A DNA stretch of 64,000 nucleotides from Paramarasmius palmivorus (GCA_037176845.1 JAYKXP010000025.1:558001-622000); one strand, 5' to 3'; numbered from the stretch's first letter, positions 24,958 to 37,952 are shown. The notes: generated by a model from the letters alone, not told the origin. Translations and numbers: made by a program.

Positions 24958-25364
24958 GGCGATGAAGAGGTGAACGCGTCACTGCATCATTTTTTTTGGA
25001 CAAGGTGTTCGGCATTTGCCGGTACCCTCATTTCCGATAGCGCTAACCGACTGAATGTTCTGCAATCTACTTATTGCACAATCCTTTCCAGCCCTGCATG
25101 GATGACGGCTGCTACCCTAAGAAGTCTATGTCTCGAAGCCACTCGCTCCGACGGAATGCAATCCCACGAGATGTCAAAAAGTCTCTCACCGTCACTATTT
25201 ACGCGCCGAATGAATCAAAAATGTTAGTTCGTAAACTCTGTTCTCTAAATGACGCATTTCTCACCAACTACTTTTGCCTAGCGGCAAAGAACCTTGAACA
25301 GAGGAAATGAAAGAAGCCGCGCGGACGTGCGGTCTCTAGACGGTGTTGAGACGGTGATTAATTC

Positions 25365-25615
25365 TGGATAGTTCAACATCTAGGAAGTTAACTGTCGCGA
25401 TTGCCTTTTTCAATGTCGGTATCACTGAAGAGGCAAGCATACTGACATTTGCGGTCATTTTTAGACGCTGCACTGAGCTTGAGTTCTCCCCCCTATCCTC
25501 AGAGCACATCCATTATCTCGGCTATCGGACGATTTTACAGGTACAAGACGACTTAGCGGCGACCTCGATGATGGGCAACTTCGCCGAGATTTCCATCCTC
25601 GGGAAACATGCCTAA
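25365..25615 (+). other. Exon-like open segment
   Basis: An open plus-strand frame of about 80 codons with no ATG (contains ITEEASILTFAVIFRRC and HIHYLGYRTILQVQDDLAAT), ending in a stop. It may be a leftover exon of a decayed F-box/LRR-like gene. No flanking exons could be joined. Confidence 0.25.
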
Positions 25616-25619
25616 TTGT

Positions 25620-27120
25620 CCTAATTCGCCAACTCATTGCGCCGAAGATATGTCGATGTTCATCCATGGGTGCCATCTCTATGTAGTGTCACCGAATCGG
25701 AGTTTCAGGAAACGGAATGCGGCCTCTTCTCTTACTCCTAATCGAGTCGCCTTCAGGCGAGGCTCTCGACAGACACTACCTCTCGGAGTCTTGGAAATCA
25801 AATAAGGCTATATAGTAAGTTGAACTCACCGGGCCGTATCCAGAGGATTGATATTTCCATATGCATGAACGAAAGATCATCTCCGCCTCTTGAGAATGTT
25901 TCTAACCTCGTAGAGCGCATCTTGGGTCGCGGGGTACGTATAGGCGATTGCCCATAGGTCGTCGACTCATCGTGGACGGATTCTCAGGCTTCATCGAGAT
26001 AGTTTCCGACTTTTTCCGAATCAAAGTTTCTTTCAATTTGAACGTCCTCTTCTGACAATTTCCGTGCTGCTCGTGGGCTTCTACTTTCAGTAAGTATGAA
26101 CGGAACACATCGAGCTTGGATTCGGACGCGTAATCATCCGTCACAACGAAAGCTTTCCTACCAAGTCAAGGTAAAAAATTTCCATGTTTCCCGCTTGTAC
26201 GATGTATCTCAATTCCATCAAGATTATCATTTCCAGCCTCAAGATAGATCAAACCTTGCATTCATCGTGTCATCATGTTGCTGTCTACTCGCCGATCAAT
26301 TTGCAAGTACGGCCTAATCGAGTTGCGTTGTTCTCTCACAGGACTATGTAGGAAATACCGTCTCCATGATCCCCGCTTTCATCTCAGTGCTGCGCGTCAA
26401 GAACCGATATTTGAAAACGATATCGAAATCTCGAAGCGCCTTGGGCGCTTCGTCGGCGGAAGTAGCCCATCCAGTCATCATCCACTGTTAGGGTTAGTTC
26501 AACCCTTGAAGATTGCACATATCCGAAGTCCTGGCTATCCGAAGAAGCGAATGAGAGAGCGGAGGCAACAAAAGCCATGACGGAAGTTATGGACAACACT
26601 CGACGTAACAAGTAATTCAAACGCTGTATACAGTGTGGCTCGAATCGTAGGACACGCATTATCTGTAGAAGCTGTATAAATTAAATCGTTGATGCTTCTT
26701 GACGGGCGCAGGATGTACGTGCACGATGTAAAAAGGCAAAAGGCCAAATCCCGACCCTTCTCCATTGCACATGGTCCTTCGCAACCAACCCTGTCAACGA
26801 GAGAAGACCATGAGAAACCTACCCCACCCCGAAGTCTTTATCCAGGTAGCCAAGTTCAGACTTTGCTACAGCTGCGCAACCCAGTAGGTTATTATCCAGT
26901 GGCGCACGACAACTTGCGGGCATAATTAACGACGAAGTCATGTCTACGCGCATATTGTTCAAATAATTGTTTTCTGTACCTTTCTGCAGCCGTTGACAAC
27001 CGGGATCGCATGAACGCAGCCGGATAGCCTTAGATCCTCCGTTCCTGGACCGTCGACAGCCAACCAAACTTCCTTTCATGCATTAATTAGATTTGGAGAT
27101 GGAGAGGACGAGAAGATATT
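25620..27120. other. Stretch with only weak fragments
   Basis: No supported gene. A minus-strand segment near 26590-26390 with hydrophobic start VMAFVASALSFASS and later DDDWMGYFRRRSAQGA looks exon-like but is isolated. Confidence 0.4.
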
Positions 27121-27127
27121 TTGTAAG

Positions 27128-28400
27128 CTAAGTGGGCCCCGACATTTGAGCTTGGAGACTCAGAGGCGCGGGGAAGTCGGCATTCTGTGGGTGTAGGGGT
27201 AAATATCTTCCCAGCCGCGGTGGCGCAGACGAAAATGTCAGACATTCGTGGACTTCGGTGGACTTAAACAGGACCCCAGATTTAGCGGCAGATGTCAATT
27301 CCATGTTATTCCAAAAATTGAGGTGTTTGTGAATCGTTAGTAAATCCTGAAGTTGTCGATCCAGAAGAGCAACATGTACTGGATCGTATTCGATTTCCGC
27401 TTGTCCTATAGGCCAGGTGATGGTAGGGACCCTCTTTCTACTGCGATATCTGCCAGCAATTCTGGGGGTTTCGGACATCTTGTAAGGGTGTACGTCTCCG
27501 TTGCATTCGGGTTACAGGTTCCATAAAGAGTGAACAGGTCTAGAAGCGGTAGTTAATGCGAGAATCGAGTTCATTGTCGAACTTTTCTTTGTAAACTCGC
27601 CGTCGACAGAACGTTGCTCCTAGGTGGCACTGATTACAGCAGTGAGCCCGGACTGTTTCTGCGGGATCTTCCGCATTGCGCCACATAATAACCGAGTCAC
27701 TGACAGCTCGAGTGAGTGAGAGGTAAGTGCATCGTGATGACACGGAAATCGTACTAGTCTCACTGCGAGGGTGCTCCAGAGCGGGATTGCGTCTTAGCCA
27801 TCGCTCACATGTCCTTGATATTTCCTGCGACACCGTTACCCAGATCCAATCCTAGTCTTGGAACACATGGTGTTACTTACTATCTCTATTGTAACGCCGA
27901 AAAGATCGTGCGGCATTGAGGATGGTGCTAGAAACGGAAATTGACTGCGTGCCGCTGGGTTGAAACTTCCAAATCAATCGTCCATCAATCGCTGAATACT
28001 TTGTCCTTTGTCAAACTGACAATGAGTCGCAAAAAGCGGTCTCGTGAATGCTCGTACCTAGGATAGTGCCACCACGTACTCCGAAAGCTGAAAGAATGTA
28101 TCAACAATCAAAAGGGTGCTCTTGACAATATCGTTACACCGTGAGAGTGGTATCATTCAACGTAGTCAACATGCGACATTGTAATGTTACTTGAGCACTG
28201 CACTGAATGGTTCGTTCATAAAGGGATACGCAATCGATGACGTCTACGAAAACGCTGGTACGGGCTGCATGGTTAGCAAGTATCAAGGCCATCGAAAGAA
28301 CGATACGGACGACGGAAGGCTTTGAAGATTTGGATCTTTCGTCAATTGAGTCTCCGACGGAATATGATGGTATTTGATCATGATTCGGTCAGGAAACCAT
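27128..28400 (-). pseudogene. Fragments of a possible F-box-type gene
   Basis: Exon-like minus-strand pieces include SVVRIVLSMALILANHAART with FVDVIDCVSLYERTIQCSAQ near 28330-28200, a well-supported splice joining AFGVRGGTIL (to 28050) and AIDGRLIWKFQPSG (from 27994) across a GTACGA..CAG intron, and a 116-codon frame 27478-27128 starting MSETPRIAGR. The internal splice suggests a once-functional gene. The phrase DGRLIWKF fits a beta-propeller repeat. A complete frame could not be assembled. Confidence 0.35.
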
Positions 28401-29640
28401 TTTCACTGAGAGTACCCCAGAAGACTGACTTGCTATCATGGAGCTTGTAAGCGGGAGAACCATCAATCGCTCGAGTTAACCTAAAGGGACAGGGACACGT
28501 TAGGCTCAGCTCAGATTGCTATCAAGCGAGGCCAGCAATGAGCTGGTAGTTACAATCAGAAAAACAGTTGATGATTTACATACCTTTGCTGTGTATCGAA
28601 CGGGAAGAGAAATCAGCCAGGCCACAGGAGGAAGTAGATTATGTTACTGGATTGCGCCCACTCCCCGTCACCTTTTTGAGTCTTTTCATTCCCAGCCTCG
28701 GCTGGTGCTGTGCATCCCCAGGCCATGCTCGGGCGCCATGCAGATGTTCTCTTGACCATGCTCGATGTCCAATAGACAGATTAAATGTTCCCGTCTGCGA
28801 AAAGGACAAGAAAATTGAAGCTGGAGGTCGCCATGGTCGACGTGGCGGGTATGATCGTGGGAGTATTGGCAGAGGCCATCCTTCACTGCGACCACCATGA
28901 TCCCCCATCATTTGCCCTTGCCTAGCTGCTCGACTTGTTCTCTCGTTCCGGCTCTATGAGTTCTTGTAATATTCAAAGGACTATGTCTTCAGGCTGGATT
29001 ACTCTCAAACGAATGCGGCACAAAAATATCCGGGGGGCGTAATCAGGGCCTTTAGACTTTGGAGTTCACCGCTGCTGTCAGTGACGGGAGCGATCCAGAC
29101 TGGACAGTACCCGTATAACGTTGTCTTAACGTAAGTTCCCAGATGCTATACTCGAAAGATCCGTGTTTCACGCTTTTGTACAGCAGAGGGACGGCGCCAG
29201 GTCTTGTGGACTCGTTCCAATAACTTTTGATCACCGTTTTTCTTATGCCATTCTTCGGATACCATTGTCTATTCTGGGAAATGAAATGAGATCTGTCAAA
29301 TCGTTCTGCCTGTTGGAAGAGCTTGATCGGGCTTCCCGAGCAGGTACGTCTTTCTTATGTCCGGCCAGCGCTTCCATCTCCTTACATATACACCTCGTTG
29401 TAGGATAATGTCATACCATCCTTGGCGATACTCACTCCTCCTCTCCGAACACTTCACGTTCCGCTGGGATCTTCATTGCCCCAGGAACTCTAAACCAGAG
29501 CTTTTTGATTTCCGTCAGAAGCGGATTGCCACCTCGTCACTATCTCTACATCGCCGTTACCTCTTTTCGGGATCATCTTCCTGTATAAGAAGGGCTCGTC
29601 CTGACTGGGTCTCATTCAAACACCAATTCTCCTCTCAGCC
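28401..29640. other. Intergenic or decayed region
   Basis: Overlapping frames on both strands around 28570-28910 are mirror artefacts of proline/arginine-rich codons. No supported gene. Confidence 0.4.
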
Positions 29641-29652
29641 AACCGCATCGAC

Positions 29653-29990
29653 ATGAACACCATGAACATCATGAGCAACTCGACTAGCACTCCTGCATCC
29701 ACCCCTTCCTCAGTGTCAGGGCACCCAAAAACCGAGAGCGAAGATGCAGTTCACTGTTGCGACCACCCCGAATCCCGCTACCTCGTCAGATGTGGCTGCC
29801 CAAACGATAAGCCTCCATCTCACCCGATGCATGACATGGACGACGCCTTCCATAGAGAATGGTGCTCAAAGTGCCTTCTCTTCTGCTACCAACCCCCGCA
29901 GTGTCAGTTCTCGCACCATAAAAGCGGAACAGTAGCAAACAGGCGTTTCATTTTGGGCATAGTGTATGCCTTCATTACTCGTACGTTCCA
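29653..29990 (+). CDS. Possible small cysteine-rich protein, 3' structure unclear
   Basis: From the ATG the frame reads a Ser/Thr/Pro-rich start, then a histidine/cysteine-rich core: CCDHPESRYLVRCGC, WCSKCLLFCYQPPQCQFSHH. The cysteine spacing could bind a metal, but no named zinc-finger class fits. The continuation beyond about 29980 loses this character and probably passes an intron. A CT-rich stretch and the ATG context upstream are compatible with a promoter. Confidence 0.35.
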
Positions 29991-30159
29991 ACTGCCGTAC
30001 CTAGATTGTCGCCGCCACTCACCGTCGCCTCATAGGTATCATACGCTCGCTTGGGATATGTGTCTCATTCAGATAAACCTTTTTGCTCTATCTGGGAGCT
30101 CATACATACACTTATGGGGGATAGTTTATTAAGATCTGGTTGTCGCGCATCTGGTTATG

Positions 30160-31400
30160 CTTATGCCATCGGGAACGACGTAGACGTGTTCGCCATTACT
30201 TATTGATATTGTTATCATTACACTACCATGTCCAGATGTAATTCTATTATATACATGCGTTTTTTTTTCTCACCAATTGTAGTATGCCTATCCCCCACTC
30301 TGATTGAATTCTTCCAATTGGATAACCGAACTTGTCGTGTTCGTGAACGTAACGCAATGCGTTTGCTGATGCTGTCCCTTGCTGTCCCTGCCTCTCTCCT
30401 GTCCTTACTCACTACAACACGGAGTGGCAGTCGCGTATAATCAGACATGCATCGTGACGGGATTCACTTTAGGAACCTCATCGTTGCCTACCGGAGGACT
30501 GACATACGAGGTAAGTGCATTTCTTGAAAGATGTGTGGAGATGACAAACGGCGAGGTCGCCTAGGTTTAATGAACGATCCAGGGTTTGACATTAACGGTC
30601 AAAGCTTAGTTTTCGAAGAGCAACAGGAGCGCCGCGAATCATCGCGCTGAGGCATTTGCCGGCCAGTAGCGGCTATTAGACTGACACTGACAGGCCTTCA
30701 GCCACTCTAGATTTGCCGTTTGATTTCTGCGGATACGTCTTCTAGCTACTTTGGACGTCATGTCACTACGGCTCACTCGTCCCAACTGTCCGAGTTGACG
30801 TGTGCATGGATATACAAAAATGTATATGATGGCCTGACTGGGTCTTGTGGATGCTGTTGAGTGCGCGAGACCGTGGTCTATGATTGACAGAATAGACCTA
30901 CCTGATGTTAAAGCTCAGAGCCCTATAGTTAGTCTATGATTAGTTCAGACTGCATTTATTAATAAAGCAACTTTAAGCATTCTACTGAATTGAGCTCAGC
31001 GCTAGGCAAGAATCAGGGCCCGACAGCTCGCCGTAACGCTGCTCCTAGAACGGAAACGAAGGGCGGAAATGGTGCAGCCCTTCTGCATCCGTTTAAGTAG
31101 CCCCTCTTCTATCATATTACCACGCTGTAGGGAACCACTCGTCAGCGCGGACTCGGATTTCATTGACCGGCTACGCAAAACACTTACCGTGGCGCGGTAC
31201 ATTCGTGGAAATTCAGGCAGATGGATTGGCGTCCAAACTTATCGCTTCAAGCCAAGTAATTCCATGCCAGACCTCTAGTAAAATGATAGTGATCACAATT
31301 ACTCCTTTCGTGGAGGTTCTGTTCCTTTTTTATAGACGTTCCAGAAAAAAACGGAAGGTTGAAAGAGGCTCGTAGTCGATCCTCAGTGGAAATCTGCCAG
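30160..31400. other. Region without a supported gene
   Basis: A plus-strand piece near 30395-30510 (AVAYNQTCIVTGFTLG) ends at a good GTAAGT donor but has no acceptor partner and no start in frame. The rest is AT-rich with short frames. Confidence 0.35.
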
Positions 31401-31409
31401 TTCTATACA

Positions 31410-31775
31410 TTTGGACAGCCTATGTTGTGTTCCAAGAGAAGAGGCATGATGTCTCCATCGTTACCAGAACAAATGCAACACTACTTCTGCGGCGTGCAGA
31501 ATCCGAAGAGTAAACATCATTTGGAGACGCTAACATTCCTGGGTTTCGTGGAACCGCCCATATAGAGCATCCTTTCGGAACGTACCATTCGCCTTCACCT
31601 CCGCGGGGGGTGAAAAAGCCATCGTGAGAAATCGCTGTTGTACGCTCCCGAGCTAGCAGACTCTGCCCGCAGTCCAAGAACTGAATAGGTAGCACATAGA
31701 TCTCAATTCGTCTGTCGGTCGGCGGTGCAACACGAGTTAGCCACAAGGAGAATCTAGAACAGTGTCAGGAGCTGC
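31410..31775 (-). pseudogene. Exon-like fragment of an unassigned gene
   Basis: A long minus-strand open frame reads LWLTRVAPPTDRRIEIYVLP, then FLDCGQSLLARERTTAISHD, then GEWYVPKGCSIWAVPRN, with normal coding composition. The upstream part (31780-32100) and downstream part (31200-31000) give no consistent frame, so the gene looks broken. The family is not recognised; the style resembles the C-terminal part of basidiomycete F-box proteins. Confidence 0.35.
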
Positions 31776-32553
31776 TGACTTATTGTATGTGGACCATATG
31801 GCCCCACTAGCATATACTCTGTAAAGCCGGTTTGGCAACATATAGGTATCCAGACGGTTAAATACGGGCATGAAGTGCATGAAACCCGCGATGAACGCAT
31901 ATACGACGTGAACAGGATAGATAGATCGAGGCCAGAAGTGTTGAAGTACGAATATTGAATAGAGAGCGATCAGAAAACGGTCGTTTGGGGAGCCCAGTTA
32001 CAAGAAAAGGCGACGCCGATGAATACGAGAGGATCAGGATCGAGGAGCTCTTGGAGCTCAATTGCGTCTGAGTTCAGGACGATGAGAAGGTACCAAATCC
32101 GGAGTTCAGAACAGCCAAGCGGGCCTTCTGCCTTGCGACGAGTGTCCGTTTAATATTAGACGCCAGGTATCTTCATCCACAGACTCTGAGTCTCTTAGGT
32201 GAAAGATATTACGGCTGGAGAATTGAAGGCCCGACGGATGGTAGTTGGTCAAAAAGATGACGGCACACAGCCACCAAATTTTCTCAGAACATGGCTATCA
32301 TACACGCGACGACTAGAGACTGACATTAAAGTTCAAATTGCGTTCGTTAAGTACGTTGCGAACTGCGAATGTATATGGTACATTGTATTGAATACCGTAA
32401 AAAGTTCCAAAACTAGAAAGCGTAAAAGGGACTAATCCTAAACAAGAGGTAAGCGCGAAAGCCTTGAATATCCGGCTCAGTGGCAATTGAAGTACATGTC
32501 ATAACCCCAAGTAAAAGGCCTCGTTCTCACTGTCCACGAAGTTCCATCGTATC

Positions 32554-34100
32554 TCAGGCTTGTTCGCGCCCTCGTAATCCCGTCTCAGTCTTCAGCGAAT
32601 CCGATGCACTGAAGAATCCCTCATCATCAGCCTCCACATCAGACGTATGGTCATCTGCTGGCGTCGAGGATCCAGCCCCAGCATCCATCACCATCTTGGC
32701 CACCTCCTGCTCGTCGCTATTGGAAGGACCGTCTACCTCCATCTGTGCCATGGTGTCAGTTTCTTCTGATTCGTCGGCTGAGGCCGGAAGAGTGGTACCG
32801 ATAGCGACAGATGATGGTTGTTCATAGGCTTTCTGACCCTCTCCCAGTGAGCCAATCGCTCGGTCCCAAGCGGTCTTCCACACTTCCTCAACCCTCGCCG
32901 CTTCCTGCTCGACAGCCCTGACTACCTCTTTCCTCTGTTCCCTGACCTTCTTTTCGCCAAAACTCTCGACACCGTCGAGGGAAGTTAAAAGACGGTTAAG
33001 CGACTCCACGTATCCGTGTAATGGCGCGTTTCGGTTCGTGTACGCTAGCTTGGGTTGAGCAATTAGCTTAAGCGTAGACAGGTTGCTCGTAGGAACAGAA
33101 GGATCTGCATTCGACCCTGCACTGACGGGTATGGTAATGTGGCGTTCGGGGTCGTTAGTCTGGAAATCGAGGGTCGAAGGGTATGAAAATGATGACTTGA
33201 GGTCGAGGAATTTTTGGCGAAGGGTTTCGATGGTTTTCAAAGAACGATGAACGCGGTATGCGTTTTGGATTTTTGTCGCAGCCTCATCAAGAACATCGCG
33301 AGGATGAAGGTACGAGTACGAGGTGGCAGGTGGCGAAGAAGAGGTGACGTGAGACTCAGGAGCCGACGTCGGTTTCGAAGATGGTGTGGGCGGGGAAGGA
33401 TGTTGGGAAGGAGGTCGTGTATTTCGAGATTTCTGGGTAGTGTCGTCCGGTAATCGGGAGCGGGATCGCGAACGAGGGGATGTAGACACGCGCACCGCCG
33501 GTGACCGTGAACGCGTTTCTGGTGTGCTCTGCGAGGGTGCTCTATGGTGCTCGGCCTAGATAGGAAGACACGGATCAGTGTCAAAAAAGAATTCAAAGCA
33601 TTGATAAGACTTACCCTCCGACTTTGTGCCTGTGATTGCGGGATGGCTTTAGAAGGGCGTCTTTCCCTTCCCCTAGCTGTGTGAAGCCCGTCCCAATACG
33701 AGCCGGCACGTCCAAGTCCGTAGTCGTACGCGTCCATATCGTCATCGTCCTGAATTGCATTGGCCGAAGGCCAGTCCTGGAACTCGTCCGGAAGATACTT
33801 GCTAGCCCTCTCCGGGACATAATTTCTGCTCGGACGCGAGTTCATCATCCCTGCTTCAGGAAGATATTGACTAGCTCGCTGCCGTTGACGCAGGGCTTCT
33901 AATTGTGCTCGTCGAAGCTGTTCCTCTTGCTGGCGCTGACGCTCGAGCTCTAGAAGCTGAGCTCTACGTTTTTGCTCTGCCCGAGCTTGAGCTTCGGCTT
34001 GGGCATATGGATTCAAGTAACCACCGTAGCCATAGTCATCTTGAGGTGTGTAGTAAGGGTTATTGTAGCTAGAAGGATAGTAGGGGCTGCGGTGAAACAT
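32554..34100 (-). CDS. BAG-domain protein with IQ-like motif
   Basis: Two exons (34100-33615 and 33555-32554) give 495 aa. The N-terminus is tyrosine/proline-rich, followed by an alanine/glutamine/arginine-rich helix (about residues 33-80, probable coiled coil). A serine/arginine/proline-rich linker follows, then an IQ-like calmodulin-binding motif in AATKIQNAYRVHRSLKTI. A BAG helix bundle is centred on LLTSLDGVESFGEKKVREQR and EVVRAVEQEAARVEEVW. BAG domains bind the Hsp70 ATPase domain and act as nucleotide exchange factors. The tail is acidic. It is intact; the exact partner is inferred from the domain only. Confidence 0.85.
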
Positions 34101-34465
34101 GGTGTGAGTTCAGTGTCAACAAAGAAAGCAAGAAAAAAATAGGATATATACCGTCCAGTTCTTGTTCTACGTCATTCCAGTGAAGAACAGAAAACCCCAG
34201 AAGCTGGGCAGGAATGCGCCAATATTCGAGAAAAATCTGTGAAAGAAAAGTGGCTGTGCTAACGCCCTCACGTGAGCGCTCTGGACTTCATGTCAATATC
34301 ATTGTCCGAGAAAGCCGATTTTGAATCTCTTCAACTGTTCGACAGCGACCAAATAATTGTATTGCAACCTTCAATATTCATACACGTAACAGGACTAGTG
34401 GACATCATATAGTACAGTATCCTACAGGTTTAAAGAATCCGTTTGCCGTCAAGACATGTCAATCA
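34101..34465. other. Intergenic region between BAG and Ish1 genes
   Basis: Contains the promoter of the BAG gene and the 3' side of the Ish1-type gene. Nothing else is seen. Confidence 0.5.
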
Positions 34466-36154
34466 TCACAATTCAGCTTTCGCCTTCTCCTTGGTCTCGC
34501 ATGCTTTTCCTTTCCCTTCGTAGTACTTTTCCTCCGCCGACCCCTTGGCTTCATGCCAGCCTTTCTCCGCATTCCCGCTAATTAATGCCCAGATGGAAGC
34601 AATCTTTTCTTCAGCTGCCCCTATGCCACCGTTTACAATTTCCAGAATGGAAGCGAAAAGTGCTTCTGCTCGTGTCTGAGTTTGTACCCAGCGAATACGA
34701 ACCTCCTCTGCGAAATGAATACATAAGTAAATCATCTATTGAATACGATATGAAATGGCGCTCACGGAGCAGCCCAGGTCGGGTTTTTGGTAACTTTTCT
34801 TCGGGAAATCCCTTTTCGCGGAGATATGCACGAAGACGGGCATCAGGCCATGTAAAGTACGCAGCAGTGCGTTCTGATGCGGACGTGTACCTGCGAATGT
34901 CAAAAAATGAATGAATACGTCAGTACGTATGATACGGGCACCACGGAAATCTTACTTTTCATTGATCATCTTGAGGAGTTCGTCCCTCTTTACTTGAGCG
35001 TCGGACCTCAAATATCCATGTTCAATTAACCAATCTCTGATTTGTGAATCAGACCAAGCATCCCAGAAATAGTCCCGAGCATTGGCATAGTTGACCCTGT
35101 TGAAGCTAGAACTAGGTAAGACACGACGAGGGCACATGAATATTGAATTCTTACTCAACGAGCTTGAGCATCTTCTCTCGGGTAAGTTGTGCGTCGCTCT
35201 TGATGACGTTGTTGTCAATGAGCCACTGGCGCAATTGACTGTCAGTCCAGGTGGACCACACGCGATCATTTAGGTCGTAGTAATAGTTGCCCATCAATTG
35301 AAGATATTCATCGCGTTTTCTTTCAATGTTGGATCGATTGTCAATGATGTTGTGATTGACAAGCCACTCATGCTGTATGAAACAGTTCGGTCAATATAAA
35401 GTCAAATTGCGGAGTTTCCACTTACGATGTAACTACTGCTCCAAGCATTCCAGACAGGGTTCGCAACCCCCGCGTACGCATCATGCATCAGGGTTAGTAG
35501 TTCCTCCCTTTTCTTCTCTACTTTCGTTTTCAGCACGCCCTTTTCCTCGAGGTAAGATCGGAGTTGGTTATCGTCCCAGGTAGAGTAAACATAATCCTTC
35601 GCGTTATCCATAGACTTCTGAGCCTCCTTTGTAGCCTGAGCAGCGATACTCGAGAGAGATTGCGTAGCTTGGTACATCTGATCTCCGTAAATCGCGGTAC
35701 TGGCAGCGCGGCTAGCAGAGGAGGTGAAGGAGCTAGCTGCGTCCGTGTACGCTCTATAACGACTTTTGGCTAGAAGTAGGAGCTCCTCCCTTGGTCCATT
35801 AGGTGCAACGATGCCCTGCTCCAGTAGGAACTCACGGAGCCGAGACTCCTCCCACGTATCGAACGTGGAATCTCGAACATCTGCGAAGGACTTCTGGGCG
35901 TTGTGGTATTGGTCATAAGACCATGCGGATGCGGTATTCCAGTTGGACTTTACGAGCCCCAAGAGTTGAGTATGTGTGAACTGGTCGCGGTCGTTAGGAG
36001 AGGTAATGTGGTGGTCGTCTAGCCATTTCTTGAGCTGATTGCTGTCCCAAGATTTGTAGGCTAAGGAAGGCTCGTCGGCCCCAAACCACGAGGAGCCCAA
36101 TACCCCCGGAGAGGCAAGTAGTAAAGCTGAGAGGATGAAGATAGAGGGGCGCAT
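34466..36154 (-). CDS. MSC1: Ish1/Msc1-type stress-response nuclear envelope protein
   Basis: Five exons (36154-35426, 35372-35156, 35106-34956, 34890-34766, 34707-34466) give 487 aa. A signal sequence (about residues 1-20, ending VLGSS) is followed by seven Ish1-type repeats with pattern W-x-D/S-x2-L-x2-W/Y/F-L. Examples are SWDSNQLKKWLDDHHI, TWEESRLREFLLEQGIV, TWDDNQLRSYLEEKGVL, AWSSSYIHEWLVNHNII, TWTDSQLRQWLIDNNVI, AWSDSQIRDWLIEHGYL and TWPDARLRAYLREKGF. Fission yeast Ish1 sits at the nuclear envelope and is stress-induced; yeast Msc1 affects meiotic recombination partner choice. The introns fall inside or between repeats, consistent with repeat duplication. The C-terminus is lysine/glutamate-rich. 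It is intact. Confidence 0.9.
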
Positions 36155-36199
36155 TAGAGGTGTGTAAGTTGCTGTGAACGTTGAGGAGCTCTCACCTTA

Positions 36200-37950
36200 T
36201 ATTGGAGTCTAAAAATGACGTCGATATGGAGGCGCATCTTTGGGCACAATATCAATCGACATCGCATGACGCTACTTGCATAGGAGCTCCAGTACTCCAA
36301 CATGATAGATCGCTAGCTGAGACGTGGAATGTTGAGCGGAATGCAGAGCGGGAACGAGATGAGAGGAAAATGGTCACGTGGAATGTTCTCGTTGACGCCA
36401 TCGACGATGAAGCTTCGAAGTGCTGAAGTACCGGTGAAGACAAGGCTAAGGTAATATAGTATGCATTATTGGCAACTGGTACAATGAGTGCGCAAGAGTA
36501 GGATTGAGTTGCATACAGGTTTTTTCTCGCAAACGACTGTTACTAAACGACGCAAAAACGACGAGGAACCTAGTAGCGGGAAAGTGGTACTCGAAACAAT
36601 GCAGGAGATTGGGCTGATTGAGGAACCCCAATTCGCCATGGAACCGACCACTATAGAACCCGCTAGTACTTGGCTTTTCCTCATCTGTCTCCGTTGGTTC
36701 ATTAGAATGTTCTTCGTCTACTTCCGTCTGCTCGATTTGCTGAACTCAAATACCCACCTTGTCAAGCGCAAAGATCATGCTGATCCTAGGGTAATCTAGA
36801 AATGTTGAAACATTAGTTATGGATCTACTAATTTAAATCTTATCATTGACTTACCTACAAACGACGACGTGACCCGATCCTTCCTAACGCCGGTATGCTA
36901 CATGGTACACCAACGGCTCTGGGAAGTTCACGAGCGGAGATTCCTGTTTCTGGTGCACCGCTTGGGTGTCATATCGGACCAATGCCAGGGTCCTCGTACA
37001 CCCATACGTTGAAGTGCTCAAGCTGAGTCAGAGTTTGTGAAACGGTGTTCCGTTTGGTGTGCTGTAACATTGAACGTGTTAAGCGTCGGAAGCGGGGTGT
37101 TTTCCGCCATTGGGGAGGTGGGAGAACAAGAGCAGGAACATAGACAAGGTGAATGGAACCTGTTGTTAATAAAAACTGAGAAGGTCATAATAGGTAGGAG
37201 GCGCACTGAAGTAAACTTTATCGCGAACGCGTGCCAGAAAACTTTACACCCAACGTTATATGACTGCTGTCAAGGCAAGAATACGGAGCGCGCGACCCTG
37301 ATTGTGTTCGTGGACCCAAAAAAGTCCGTGCATTGCACGAGGCAGAATCACCTAGTCAGCAGTCCTCTATGCCCGAGACCGAGAGATATGTACAAGCACT
37401 GGGTCAGCACGGATTACAGGTCAGTGACGCGAATATGTAGATCTCGGCTTCCTTGAGACCTTGTTCGCTTCGAAGTCAAGATACAAGTTCACCGCCTCTA
37501 TCACAGATGTGGACTTTTGTTTTACCTCGGAACCCATTAATGGCAGCAACAGAATCGAGAGATGAACTGCTCACTATCTAGGCGTGAGCTAGAACCACTC
37601 AAGAGGATTGTACTGTGGAGCCACAATACTAGAGTTACAGGGAGCATCGGAGACCTTTGTGACATCTGGACAGGCGAGCCGTGACAAGGCCTAGACCCTT
37701 CTGGACGAGGACCGCCGAGTATTTTCGAAGTTGGAGGAATGAAAAATACTACTTGATTGAGAATTGCGACGACACATATGGTGTATGAAGAATGACAGAG
37801 AAACATGATGTTGTATTGAATCCCCTCGCTATTGTGTACAGATTTTGTACTGTTGCTTTGCATGAGAATGACTATAGGGTGACGGAGTTAGCAAAGAGGA
37901 GGAATCTGTGGTTTCGTGGAACGAACATGAAACAGAGTCCTTGATCCCGC
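36200..37950. other. Stretch without an assembled gene
   Basis: An open minus-strand segment 36725-36460 begins after an AG with QIEQTEVDEEHSNEPTETDE and continues into an ordinary frame; it may be an exon. Another minus segment near 37110 reads MAENTPLPTLNTFNVTA. Splice joins between them fail. A possible HIT-like phrase near 36865 is discussed under rejected items. Confidence 0.35.
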
Positions 37951-37952
37951 GT

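Noticed and set aside
28568..28911. Overlapping frames on both strands rich in Pro and Arg
   Set aside because: They mirror each other and have no splice context, domain or consistent codon use.
36840..37120. Possible HIT-family (FHIT/APH1) fragment on the minus strand, from the phrase GSGHVVVCR before a GTAAGT donor
   Set aside because: The phrase resembles the start of a HIT domain, but the H-x-H-x-H motif and other parts are not found downstream, and the join after the donor meets a stop.
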